From: Allodiplogaster sudhausi
Lineage: Eukaryota > Nematoda > Chromadorea > Rhabditida > Diplogasteridae
NCBI GenBank assembly: GCA_945643635.1
Contig: CALZFC010000274.1
Span: 1,161,501 to 1,225,500 of the forward strand
DNA length: 64,000 bases
Direction: 5' to 3'
Positions within the stretch are counted from its first letter, which is position 1. Each line of letters starts with the position of its first letter. Below, in pieces: positions 26,242 to 39,586 of this stretch. The translations under genes and the position numbers were made by a program. Under the pieces are notes generated by a model. The model was not told the DNA's origin and did no database searches. It worked only from the letters and a program-made list of their open reading frames with translations.

Positions 26242-29200
26242 TTGACTTGTCTTGACTTGACTTGAATTGTCTTGACTTGACTTGTCTTGACTTGACTTGT
26301 CTTGACTTGTCTTGACTTGCTTGACTTGACTTGTCTTGACTTGACTTGACTTGTCTTGACTTGTCTTGACTTGACTTGTCTTGATTGTCTTGACTTGTCT
26401 TCACTTGTCTTGACTTGTCTTGACTTGACTTGTCTTGATTGTCTTGACTTGTCTTGACTTCCTTGTCTTAACTTGACTTGACTTGTCTTGTCATGTCTTG
26501 ACTTGACTTGTTTTGAATTGTCTTGACTTGCTTGTCTTGTCTTGTCTTGACTTGCTTGACTTGACTTGTCTTGACTTGACTTTACTTGTCTTGACTTGTC
26601 TTGATTTGACTTGTCTTGACTTGTCTTGATTTGACTTGTCTTGACTTGACTTGTCTTGACTTGTCTTAACTTGACTTGTCTTGACTTGTCTTGACTTGTC
26701 TTGACTTGTCTTGACTTGCTTGACTTGACTTGTCTTGACTTGACTTGACTTGTCTTGACTTGTCTTAACTTGACTTGTCTTGATTGTCTTGACTTGTCTT
26801 CACTTGTCTTGACTTGTCTTGACTTGACTTGTCTTGATTGTCTTGACTTGTCTTCACTTGTCTTGACTTGTCTTGACTTGTCTTGACTTGTCTTGACTTC
26901 CTTGTCTTAACTTGACTTGACTTGTCTTGTCATGTCTTGACTTGACTTGTTTTGAATTGTCTTGACTTGCTTGTCTTGTCTTGTCTTGACTTGCTTGACT
27001 TGACTTGTCTTGACTTGACTTTACTTGTCTTGACTTGTCTTGACTTGACTTGTCTTGACTTGTCTTGATTTGACTTGTCTTGACTTGACTTGTCTTGACT
27101 TGTCTTGACTTGACTTGTCTTGTCTTGTCTTGACTTGACCTGACTTGCCTTGACTTGCTTGACTTGTCTTGACTTGACTTGTCTTGACTTGACTTGTCTT
27201 GACTTGTCTTGACTTGCTTGACTTGACTTGTCTTGACTTGACTTGACTTGTCTTGACTTGTCTTGACTTGACTTGTCTTGATTGTCTTGACTTGTCTTCA
27301 CTTGTCTTGACTTGTCTTGACTTGACTTGTCTTGATTGTCTTGACTTGTCTTGACTTGTCTTGACTTCCTTGTCTTAACTTGACTTGACTTGTCTTGTCA
27401 TGTCTTGACTTGACTTGTTTTGAATTGTCTTGACTTGCTTGTCTTGTCTTAACTTGACTTGTCTTGACTTGTCTTGACTTGTCTTGACTTGTCTTGACTT
27501 GTCTTGACTTGCTTGACTTGACTTGTCTTGACTTGACTTGACTTGTCTTGACTTGTCTAGACTTGACTTGTCTTGACTTGACTTGTCTTGACTGGTCTTG
27601 ACTTGTCTTGACTTGTCTTGACTTGTCTTGACTTGCTTGACTTGACTTGTCTTGACTTGACTTGTCTTGACTTGTCTTGACTTGACTTGTCTTGACTTGT
27701 CTTGATTTGACTTGTCTTGACTTGACTTGTCTTGACTTGTCTTAACTTGACTTGTCTTGACTTGTCTTGACTTGTCTTGACTTGACTTGACTTGTCTTGA
27801 CTTGTCTTGACTTGACTTGTCTTGATTGTCTTGACTTGTCTTCACTTGTCTTGACTTGTCTTGACTTGACTTGTCTTGATTGTCTTGACTTGTCTTGACT
27901 TGTCTTGACTTCCTTGTCTTAACTTGACTTGACTTGTCTTGTCATGTCTTGACTTGACTTGTTTTGAATTGTCTTGACTTGCTTGTCTTGTCTTAACTTG
28001 ACTTGTCTTGACTTGTCTTGACTTGTCTTGACTTGTCTTGACTTGTCTTGACTTGTCTTGACTTGCTTGACTTGACTTGAATTGTCTTGACTTGACTTGT
28101 CTTGACTTGACTTGTCTTGACTTGTCTTGACTTGACTTGTCTTGACTGGTCTTGACTTGTCTTGACTTGTCTTGACTTGTCTTGACTTGCTTGACTTGAC
28201 TTGTCTTGACTTGACTTGTCTTGACTTGTCTTGACTTGACTTGTCTTGACTTGTCTTGATTTGACTTGTCTTGACTTGACTTGTCTTGACTTGTCTTGAC
28301 TTGACTTGTCTTGACTTGTCTTGACTTGTCTTGACTTGTCTTGACTTTTCTTGACTTGCTTGACTTGACTTGTCTTGACTTGACTTGACTTGTCTTGACT
28401 TGTCTTAACTTGACTTGTCTTGATTGTCTTGACTTGTCTTCACTTGTCTTGACTTGTCTTGACTTGACTTATCTTGATTGTCTTGACTTGTCTTCACTTG
28501 TCTTGACTTGTCTTGACTTGTCTTGACTTCCTTGTCTTAACTTGACTTGACTTGTCTTGTCATGTCTTGACTTGACTTGTTTTGAATTGTCTTGACTTGC
28601 TTGTCTTGTCTTGTCTTGACTTGCTTGACTTGTCTTGACTTGACTTGTCTTGACTTGACTTCTCTTGACTTGTCTTGACTTGCTTGACTTGACTTGTCTT
28701 GACTTGACTTGACTTGTCTTGACTTGTCTTGACTTGACTTGTCTTGATTGTCTTGACTTGTCTTCACTTGTCTTGACTTGTCTTGACTTGACTTGTCTTG
28801 ATTGTCTTGACTTGTCTTGACTTGTCTTGAGTTCCTTGTCTTAACTTGACTTGACTTGTCTTGTCATGTCTTGACTTGACTTGTTTTGAATTGTCTTGAC
28901 TTGCTTGTCTTGTCTTGTCTTGACTTGCTTGACTTGACTTGTCTTGACTTGACTTTACTTGTCTTGACTTGTCTTGACTTGACTTGTCTTGACTTGTCTT
29001 GATTTGACTTGTCTTGACTTGACTTGTCTTGACTTGTCTTAACTTGACTTGTCTTGACTTGTCTTGACTTGTCTTGACTTGCTTGACTTGACTTGACTTG
29101 TCTTGTCATGTCTTGACTTGACTTGTTTTGAATTGTCTTGACTTGCTTGTCTTGTCTTGTCTTGTCTTGACTTGTCTTGACTTGACTTGTCTTGATTGTC

Positions 29201-32200
29201 TTGACTTGTCTTCACTTGTCTTGACTTGTCTTGACTTGACTTGTCTTGATTGTCTTGACTTGTCTTCACTTGTCTTGACTTGTCTTGACTTGTCTTGACT
29301 TCCTTGTCTTAACTTGACTTGACTTGTTTTGAATTGTCTTGACTTGCTTGTCTTGTCTTGTCTTGACTTGCTTGACTTGACTTGTCTTGACTTGACTTTA
29401 CTTGTCTTGACTTGTCTTGACTTGACTTGTCTTGACTTGTCTTGATTTGACTTGTCTTGACTTGACTTGTCTTGACTTGTCTTGACTTGACTTGTCTTGA
29501 CTTGTCTTGACTTGACTTGTCTTGACTTGACTTGTCTTGACTTGACTAGTCCTGACTTGACTTGACTTGTCTTGACTTGTCTTGTCTTGTCTTGACTTGA
29601 CCTGACTTGTCTTGACTTGCTTGAATTGTCTTGACTTGACTTGTCTTGACTTGACTTGTCTTGACTTGTCTTGACTTGCTTGACTTGACTTGTCTTGACT
29701 TGACTTGACTTGTCTTGACTTGTCTTGACTTGACTTGTCTTGACTTGTCTTGACTTGACTTGTCTTGACTTGACTTGTCTTGACTTGACTAGTCCTGACT
29801 TGACTTGACTTGTCTTGACTTGTCTTGTCTTGTCTTGACTTGACCTGACTTGTCTTGACTTGCTTGAATTGTCTTGACTTGACTTGTCTTGACTTGACTT
29901 GTCTTGACTTGTCTTGACTTGCTTGACTTGACTTGTCTTGACTTGACTTGACTTGTCTTGACTTGTCTTGACTTGTCTTGACTTGACTTGTCTTGATTGT
30001 CTTGACTTGTCTTCACTTGTCTTGACTTGTCTTGACTTGTCTTAACTTGACTTGTCTTGACTTGTCTTGACTTGCTTGACTTGACTTGTCTTGACTTGAC
30101 TTGTCTTGACTTGACTAGTCCTGACTTGACTTGACTTGTCTTGTCTTGTCTTGACTTGACCTGACTTGTCTTGACTTGCTTGACTTGTCTTGACTTGAGT
30201 TGTCTTGACTTGACTTCTCTTGACTTGTCTTGACTTGCTTGACTTGACTTGTCTTGACTTGACTTGACTTGTCTTGACTTGTCTTGACTTGACTTGTCTT
30301 GATTGTCTTGACTTGTCTTCACTTGTCTTGACTTGTCTTGACTTGACTTGTCTTGATTGTCTTGACTTGTCTTGACTTGTCTTGACTTCCTTGTCTTAAC
30401 TTGACTTGACTTGTCTTGTCATGTCTTGACTTGACTTGTTTTGAATTGTCTTGACTTGCTTGTCTTGTCTTGACTTGTCTTGACTTGCTTGACTTGACTT
30501 GTCTTGACTTGACTTGACTTGTCTTGACTTGTCTTAACTTGACTTGTCTTGATTGTCTTGACTTGTCTTCACTTGTCTTGACTTGTCTTGACTTGACTTG
30601 TCTTGATTGTCTTGACTTGTCTTCACTTGTCTTGACTTGTCTTGACTTGTCTTGACTTCCTTGTCTTAACTTGTCTTGACTTGACTAGTCCTGACTTGAC
30701 TTGACTTGTCTTGACTTGTCTTGTCTTGTCTTGACTTGACCTGACTTGTCTTGACTTGCTTGAATTGTCTTGACTTGACTTGACTTGTCTTGTCATGTCT
30801 TGACTTGACTTGTTTTGAATTGTCTTGACTTGCTTGTCTTGTCTTGTCTTGTCTTGACTTGTCTTGACTTGACTTGTCTTGATTGTCTTGACTTGTCTTC
30901 ACTTGTCTTGACTTGTCTTGACTTGACTTGTCTTGATTGTCTTGACTTGTCTTCACTTGTCTTGACTTGTCTTGACTTGTCTTGACTTCCTTGTCTTAAC
31001 TTGACTTGACTTGTTTTGAATTGTCTTGACTTGCTTGTCTTGTCTTGTCTTGACTTGCTTGACTTGACTTGTCTTGACTTGACTTTACTTGTCTTGACTT
31101 GTCTTGACTTGACTTGTCTTGACTTGTCTTGATTTGACTTGTCTTGACTTGACTTGTCTTGACTTGTCTTGACTTGACTTGTCTTGACTTGTCTTGACTT
31201 GACTTGTCTTGACTTGACTTGTCTTGACTTGACTAGTCCTGACTTGACTTGACTTGTCTTGACTTGTCTTGTCTTGTCTTGACTTGACCTGACTTGTCTT
31301 GACTTGCTTGAATTGTCTTGACTTGTCTTGTCTTGTCTTGACTTGACCTGACTTGTCTTGACTTGCTTGAATTGTCTTGACTTGACTTGTCTTGACTTGA
31401 CTTGTCTTGACTTGTCTTGACTTGTCTTGACTTGCTTGACGTGACTTGTCTTCACTTGTCTTGACTTGTCTTGACTTGTCTTAACTTGACTTGTCTTGAC
31501 TTGTCTTGACTTGCTTGACTTGACTTGTCTTGACTTGACTTGTCTTGACTTGACTAGTCCTGACTTGACTTGACTTGTCTTGTCTTGTCTTGACTTGACC
31601 TGACTTGTCTTGACTTGCTTGACTTGTCTTGACTTGACTTGTCTTGACTTGACTTCTCTTGACTTGTCTTGACTTGCTTGACTTGACTTGTCTTGACTTG
31701 ACTTGACTTGTCTTGACTTGTATTGACTTGACTTGTCTTGATTGTCTTGACTTGTCTTCACTTGTCTTGACTTGTCTTGACTTGACTTGTCTTGATTGTC
31801 TTGACTTGTCTTGACTTGTCTTGACTTCCTTGTCTTAACTTGACTTGACTTGTCTTGTCATGTCTTGACTTGACTTGTTTTGAATTGTCTTGACTTGCTT
31901 GTCTTGTCTTGTCTTGACTTGCTTGACTTGACTTGTCTTGACTTGACTTTACTTGTCTTGACTTGTCTTGACTTGACTTGTCTTGACTTGTCTTGATTTG
32001 ACTTGTCTTGACTTGACTTGTCTTGACTTGTCTTAACTTGACTTGTCTTGACTTGTCTTGACTTGTCTTGACTTGTCTTGACTTGCTTGACTTGACTTGT
32101 CTTGACTTGACTTGACTTGTCTTGACTTGTCTTAACTTGACTTGTCTTGATTGTCTTGACTTGTCTTCACTTGTCTTGACTTGTCTTGACTTGACTTGTC

Positions 32201-33518
32201 TTGTCTTGTCTTGACTTGACCTGACTTGTCTTGACTTGCTTGAATTGTCTTGACTTGACTTGACTTGTCTTGTCATGTCTTGACTTGACTTGTTTTGAAT
32301 TGTCTTGACTTGCTTGTCTTGTCTTGTCTTGTCTTGACTTGTCTTGACTTGACTTGTCTTGATTGTCTTGACTTGTCTTCACTTGTCTTGACTTGTCTTG
32401 ACTTGACTTGTCTTGATTGTCTTGACTTGTCTTCACTTGTCTTGACTTGTCTTGACTTGTCTTGACTTCCTTGTCTTAACTTGACTTGACTTGTCTTGTC
32501 ATGTCTTGACTTGACTTGTTTTGAATTGTCTTGACTTGCTTGTCTTGTCTTGTCTTGACTTGCTTGACTTGACTTGTCTTGACTTGACTTTACTTGTCTT
32601 GACTTGACTTGTCTTGACTTGTCTTGATTTGACTTGTCTTGACTTGACTTGTCTTGACTTGTCTTGACTTGACTTGTCTTGACTTTTCTTGACTTGTCTT
32701 GACTTGCTTGACTTGACTTGTTTTGACTTGACTTGTCTTGACTTGACTAGTCCTGACTTGACTTGACTTGTCTTGACTTGTCTTGTCTTGTCTTGACTTG
32801 ACCTGACTTGCCTTGACTTGCTTGACTTGTCTTGACTTGACTTGTCTTGACTTGACTTGTCTTGACTTGTCTTGACTTGCTTGACTTGACTTGTCTTGAC
32901 TTGACTTGACTTGTCTTGACTTGTCTTGACTTGACTTGTCTTGATTGTCTTGACTTGTCTTCACTTGTCTTGACTTGTCTTGACTTGTCTTGACTTGACT
33001 TGTCTTGATTGTCTTGACTTGTCTTGACTTGTCTTGACTTCCTTGTCTTAACTTGACTTGACTTGTCTTGTCATGTCTTGACTTGACTTGTTTTGAATTG
33101 TCTTGACTTGCTTGTCTTGTCTTAACTTGACTTGACTTGCTTGACTTGACTTGTCTTGACTTGACTTGTCTTGACTTGTCTTGACTTGACTTGTCTTGAC
33201 TTGTCTTGATTTGACTTGTCTTGACTTGACTTGTCTTGACTTGTCTTAACTTGACTTGTCTTGACTTGTCTTGACTTGTCTTGACTTGTCTTGACTTGTC
33301 TTGACTTGTCTTGACTTGCTTGACTTGACTTGTCTTGACTTGACTTGTCTTGACTTGTCTTGACTTGCTTGACTTGACTTGTCTTGACTTGACTTGACTT
33401 GTCTTGACTTGTCTTGACTTTACTTGTCTTGACTTGTCTTGACTTGACTTGTCTTGACTTGTCTTGATTTGACTTGTCTTGTCTTGTCTTGACTTGACTT
33501 GTTTTGAATTGTCTTGAC
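26242..33518. repeat. Family A pentamer satellite, 7.3-kb domain
   Basis: The domain contains only TTGWC pentamers. About 26242-27400 aligns with the pentamers after cassettes 1 and 5 (9805 corresponds to 26930 and 36743). About 28.0-28.86 kb aligns with 14.5-15.33 kb (offset 13532, shared ACTTATCTTG and TTGAGTTCC variants). From 29090 it is the right-hand copy of the 25.4-kb-offset duplication. No other sequence is seen. Confidence 0.95.
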
Positions 33519-34484
33519 TTTCTCCAAGCAAACTTGGGCTTTCTTATTTTGGCTTTCGGATTCATCATCAAGATACCCTGAAGACTATCCTTGCTTCGTT
33601 TGAAGTCAATCGGATACAAAAATTTTTTCGATATGGTCATCAAACTAGTTCACGGACCATACTCTCCAAGCAAACTTGGGCTTTCTTATTTTGGCTTTCG
33701 GATTCATCATCAAGGGACCCTGAAGACTATCCTTGCTTAGTTTGAAGTCAATCGGATACAAAAATGTTTTCGACATGGTCATCAAGCTAGTTCACGGACC
33801 ATAATCTCCAAGCAAACTTGGGCTTTCTAATTCTGGCTTTCGGATTCATCATCAAGGGAACCTAAAGACTATCCTTGCTTAGTTTGAAGTCAAGCGGATT
33901 CAACAATATTTTCGACATGGTCATCAAGCTATTTTTCTTTCTTGACTTGTCTTGACTTGACTTGAATTGTCTTGACTTGACTTGTCTTGACTTGTTTTGA
34001 CTTGACTTGTCTTGACTTGACTTGTCTTGACTTGTCTTGACTTGCTTGACTTGTCTTGACTTGACTTGACTTGTCTTGACTTGTCTTGACGACTTGACTT
34101 GTCTTGACTTGCTTGACTTGTCTTGACTTGACTTGACTTGTCTTGACTTGTCTTGACTTGACTTGTCTTGACTTGTCTTGACTTGACTTGTCTTGACTTG
34201 TCCTGACTTGTCTTGTCTTGTCTTGACTTGACTTGTTTTGAATTGTCTTGACTTTCTCCAAGCAAACTTGGGCTTTCTTATTTTGGCTTTCGGATTCATC
34301 ATCAAGGGACCCTGAAGACTATCCTTGCTAAGTTTGAAGTCAATCGAATACAAAAATTTTTTCGACATGGTCATCAAGCTAGTTCACGGACCATAATCTC
34401 CAAACAAACTTGGGCTTTCTCATTTTGGCTTTCGGATTCATCATCAAGGAGGGGGGGGCATGCTCATCAAGCTATTTGTCTTTC
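29090..34484 (+). repeat. Segmental duplication, copy 2 (partner 3650-9091)
   Basis: Private variants of the left copy recur here in order: CATGTC at 29107, TTCC at 29302, GACGTGAC at 31441, TGTATTGAC at 31721 and the cassette at 33519. The unit therefore spans both pentamer sequence and an A/B cassette, which shows that the two families are amplified together. Confidence 0.85.
33519..34484 (+). repeat. A/B cassette 4 (B3 - pentamer - B2), 966 bp
   Basis: B monomers start at 33522, 33664 and 33806, followed by pentamers 33942-34252 with TTGACGACTTG, then B monomers at 34256 and 34398. The last is collapsed at a G8 run (34451-34458), where the preceding AAGGGA is shortened to AAGGA. With its upstream linker it forms the first half of a 1570-bp tandem duplication. 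Confidence 0.95.
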
Positions 34485-35088
34485 TTGACTTGTCTTGACT
34501 TGACTTGAATTGTCTTGACTTGACTTGTCTTCACTTGTCTTGACTTGTCTTGACTTGTCTTGACTTGACTTGTCTTGATTGTCTTGACTTGTCTTGACTT
34601 GTCTTGACTTCCTTGTCTTAACTTGACTTGACTTGTCTTGTCATGTCTTGACTTGACTTGTTTTGAATTGTCTTGACTTGCTTGTCTTGTCTTAACTTGA
34701 CTTGACTTGCTTGACTTGACTTGTCTTGACTTGACTTGTCTTGACTTGTCTTGACTTGACTTGTCTTGACTTGTCTTGATTTGACTTGTCTTGACTTGAC
34801 TTGTCTTGACTTGTCTTAACTTGACTTGTCTTGACTTGTCTTGACTTGTCTTGACTTGTCTTGACTTGTCTTGACTTGTCTTGACTTGCTTGACTTGACT
34901 TGTCTTGACTTGACTTGTCTTGACTTGTCTTGACTTGCTTGACTTGACTTGTCTTGACTTGACTTGACTTGTCTTGACTTGTCTTGACTTTACTTGTCTT
35001 GACTTGTCTTGACTTGACTTGTCTTGACTTGTCTTGATTTGACTTGTCTTGTCTTGTCTTGACTTGACTTGTTTTGAATTGTCTTGAC
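34485..35088. repeat. Family A linker between cassettes 4 and 5
   Basis: This is 604 bp of pentamers. Apart from about its first 50 bp it repeats the sequence before cassette 4 at an offset of 1570 bp. Confidence 0.95.
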
Positions 35089-36054
35089 TTTCTCCAAGCA
35101 AACTTGGGCTTTCTTATTTTGGCTTTCGGATTCATCATCAAGATACCCTGAAGACTATCCTTGCTTCGTTTGAAGTCAATCGGATACAAAAATTTTTTCG
35201 ATATGGTCATCAAACTAGTTCACGGACCATACTCTCCAAGCAAACTTGGGCTTTCTTATTTTGGCTTTCGGATTCATCATCAAGGGACCCTGAAGACTAT
35301 CCTTGCTTAGTTTGAAGTCAATCGGATACAAAAATGTTTTCGACATGGTCATCAAGCTAGTTCACGGACCATAATCTCCAAGCAAACTTGGGCTTTCTAA
35401 TTCTGGCTTTCGGATTCATCATCAAGGGAACCTAAAGACTATCCTTGCTTAGTTTGAAGTCAAGCGGATTCAACAATATTTTCGACATGGTCATCAAGCT
35501 ATTTTTCTTTCTTGACTTGTCTTGACTTGACTTGAATTGTCTTGACTTGACTTGTCTTGACTTGTTTTGACTTGACTTGTCTTGACTTGACTTGTCTTGA
35601 CTTGTCTTGACTTGCTTGACTTGTCTTGACTTGACTTGACTTGTCTTGACTTGTCTTGACGACTTGACTTGTCTTGACTTGCTTGACTTGTCTTGACTTG
35701 ACTTGACTTGTCTTGACTTGTCTTGACTTGACTTGTCTTGACTTGTCTTGACTTGACTTGTCTTGACTTGTCCTGACTTGTCTTGTCTTGTCTTGACTTG
35801 ACTTGTTTTGAATTGTCTTGACTTTCTCCAAGCAAACTTGGGCTTTCTTATTTTGGCTTTCGGATTCATCATCAAGGGACCCTGAAGACTATCCTTGCTA
35901 AGTTTGAAGTCAATCGAATACAAAAATTTTTTCGACATGGTCATCAAGCTAGTTCACGGACCATAATCTCCAAACAAACTTGGGCTTTCTCATTTTGGCT
36001 TTCGGATTCATCATCAAGGGAGGGGGGGCATGCTCATCAAGCTATTTGTCTTTC
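35089..36054 (+). repeat. A/B cassette 5 (B3 - pentamer - B2), 966 bp
   Basis: B monomers start at 35092, 35234, 35376, 35826 and 35968, each 1570 bp from its counterpart in cassette 4. Pentamers 35512-35822 separate the two islands. The last monomer is collapsed at a G7 run (36022-36028). Confidence 0.95.
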
Positions 36055-39000
36055 TTGACTTGTCTTGACTTGACTTGAATTGTCTTGACTTGACTTGTCT
36101 TGACTTGACTTGTCTTGACTTGTCTTGACTTGCTTGACTTGACTTGTCTTGACTTGACTTGACTTGTCTTGACTTGTCTTGACTTGACTTGTCTTGATTG
36201 TCTTGACTTGTCTTCACTTGTCTTGACTTGTCTTGACTTGACTTGTCTTGATTGTCTTGACTTGTCTTGACTTCCTTGTCTTAACTTGACTTGACTTGTC
36301 TTGTCATGTCTTGACTTGACTTGTTTTGAATTGTCTTGACTTGCTTGTCTTGTCTTGTCTTGACTTGCTTGACTTGACTTGTCTTGACTTGACTTTACTT
36401 GTCTTGACTTGTCTTGACTTGACTTGTCTTGACTTGTCTTGATTTGACTTGTCTTGACTTGACTTGTCTTGACTTGTCTTAACTTGACTTGTCTTGACTT
36501 GTCTTGACTTGTCTTGACTTGTCTTGACTTGTCTTGACTTACTTGACTTGACTTGTCTTGACTTGACTTGACTTGTCTTGACTTGTCTTAACTTGACTTG
36601 TCTTGATTGTCTTGACTTGTCTTCACTTGTCTTGACTTGTCTTGACTTGACTTGTCTTGATTGTCTTGACTTGTCTTCACTTGTCTTGACTTGTCTTGAC
36701 TTGTCTTGACTTCCTTGTCTTAACTTGACTTGACTTGTCTTGTCATGTCTTGACTTGACTTGTTTTGAATTGTCTTGACTTGCTTGTCTTGTCTTGTCTT
36801 GACTTGCTTAACTTGACTTGTCTTGACTTGACTTTACTTGTCTTGACTTGTCTTGACTTGACTTGTCTTGACTTGTCTTGATTTGACTTGTCTTGACTTG
36901 ACTTGTCTTGACTTGTCTTGACTTGACTTGTCTTGTCTTGTCTTGACTTGACCTGACTTGCCTTGACTTGCTTGACTTGTCTTGACTTGACTTGTCTTGA
37001 CTTGACTTGTCTTGACTTGTCTTGACTTGCTTGACTTGACTTGTCTTGACTTGACTTGACTTGTCTTGACTTGTCTTGACTTGACTTGTCTTGATTGTCT
37101 TGACTTGTCTTCACTTGTCTTGACTTGTCTTGACTTGACTTGTCTTGATTGTCTTGACTTGTCTTGACTTGTCTTGACTTCCTTGTCTTAACTTGACTTG
37201 ACTTGTCTTGTCATGTCTTGACTTGACTTGTTTTGAATTGTCTTGACTTGCTTGTCTTGTCTTAACTTGACTTGTCTTGACTTGTCTTGACTTGTCTTGA
37301 CTTGTCTTGACTTGTCTTGACTTGCTTGACTTGACTTGTCTTGACTTGACTTGACTTGTCTTGACTTGTCTAGACTTGACTTGTCTTGATTGTCTTGACT
37401 TGTCTTCACTTGACTTGAATTGTCTTGACTTGACTTGTCTTGACTTGACTTGTCTTGACTTGTCTTGACTTGACTTGTCTTGACTGGTCTTGACTTGTCT
37501 TGACTTGTCTTGACTTGTCTTGACTTGCTTGACTTGACTTGTCTTGACTTGACTTGTCTTGACTTGTCTTGACTTGACTTGTCTTGACTTGTCTTGATTT
37601 GATTTGTCTTGACTTGACTTGTCTTGACTTGTCTTAACTTGACTTGTCTTGACTTGTCTTGACTTGTCTTGACTTGTCTTGACTTGTCTTGACTTGCTTG
37701 ACTTGACTTGTCTTGACTTGACTTGACTTGTCTTGACTTGTCTTAACTTGACTTGTCTTGATTGTCTTGACTTGTCTTCACTTGTCTTGACTTGTCTTGA
37801 CTTGTCTTGACTTCCTTGTCTTAACTTGACTTGACTTGTCTTGTCATGTCTTGACTTGACTTGTTTTGAATTGTCTTGACTTGCTTGTCTTGTCTTGTCT
37901 TGACTTGCTTGACTTGTCTTGACTTGACTTGTCTTGACTTGACTTCTCTTGACTTGTCTTGACTTGCTTGACTTGACTTGTCTTGACTTGACTTGACTTG
38001 TCTTGACTTGTCTTGACTTGACTTGTCTTGATTGTCTTGACTTGTCTTCACTTGTCTTGACTTGTCTTGACTTGACTTGTCTTGATTGTCTTGACTTGTC
38101 TTGACTTGTCTTGAGTTCCTTGTCTTAACTTGACTTGACTTGTCTTGTCATGTCTTGACTTGACTTGTTTTGAATTGTCTTGACTTGCTTGTCTTGTCTT
38201 GTCTTGACTTGCTTGACTTGACTTGTCTTGACTTGACTTTACTTGTCTTGACTTGTCTTGACTTGACTTGTCTTGACTTGTCTTGATTTGACTTGTCTTG
38301 ACTTGACTTGTCTTGACTTGTCTTAACTTGACTTGTCTTGACTTGTCTTGACTTGTCTTGACTTGTCTTGACTTGCTTGACTTGACTTGTCTTGACTTGA
38401 CTTGACTTGTCTTGACTTGTCTTAACTTGACTTGTCTTGATTGTCTTGACTTGTCTTCACTTGTCTTGACTTGTCTTGACTTGACTTGTCTTGATTGTCT
38501 TGACTTGTCTTCACTTGTCTTGACTTGTCTTGACTTGTCTTGACTTCCTTGTCTTAACTTGACTTGACTTGTCTTGTCATGTCTTGACTTGACTTGTTTT
38601 GAATTGTCTTGACTTGCTTGTCTTGTCTTGTCTTGACTTGCTTGACTTGACTTGTCTTGACTTGACTTTACTTGTCTTGACTTGTCTTGACTTGACTTGT
38701 CTTGACTTGTCTTGATTTGACTTGTCTTGACTTGACTTGTCTTGACTTGTCTTGACTTGACTTGTCTTGACTTGTCTTGACTTGTCTTGACTTGCTTGAC
38801 TTGACTTGTTTTGACTTGACTTGTCTTGACTTGACTAGTCCTGACTTGACTTGACTTGTCTTGACTTGTCTTGTCTTGTCTTGACTTGACCTGACTTGCC
38901 TTGACTTGCTTGACTTGTCTTGACTTGACTTGTCTTGACTTGACTTGTCTTGACTTGTCTTGACTTGCTTGACTTGACTTGTCTTGACTTGACTTGACTT

Positions 39001-39586
39001 GTCTTGACTTGTCTTGACTTGACTTGTCTTGATTGTCTTGACTTGTCTTCACTTGTCTTGACTTGTCTTGACTTGACTTGTCTTGATTGTCTTGACTTGT
39101 CTTGACTTGTCTTGACTTCCTTGTCTTAACTTGACTTGACCTGTCTTGTCATGTCTTGACTTGACTTGTTTTGAATTGTCTTGACTTGCTTGTCTTGTCT
39201 TAACTTGACTTGACTTGCTTGACTTGACTTGTCTTGACTTGACTTGTCTTGACTTGTCTTGACTTGACTTGTCTTGACTTGTCTTGATTTGACTTGTCTT
39301 GACTTGACTTGTCTTGACTTGTCTTAACTTGACTTGTCTTGACTTGTCTTGACTTGTCTTGACTTGTCTTGACTTGTCTTGACTTGCTTGACTTGACTTG
39401 TCTTGACTTGACTTGTCTTGACTTGTCTTGACTTGCTTGACTTGACTTGTCTTGACTTGACTTGACTTGTCTTGACCTGTCTTGACTTTACTTGTCTTGA
39501 CTTGTCTTGACTTGACTTGTCTTGACTTGTCTTGATTTGACTTGTCTTGTCTTGTCTTGACTTGACTTGTTTTGAATTGTCTTGAC
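36055..39586. repeat. Family A pentamer satellite, 3.5-kb domain
   Basis: The domain contains only TTGWC pentamers. It follows 26242-28860 at an offset of 9813 up to about 37.2 kb, and then at 9284 (TTGAGTTCC at 28831 matches 38115), so about 529 bp present on the left is missing here. After about 38.4 kb it follows the run-up to cassettes 1, 2 and 4. Confidence 0.95.
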
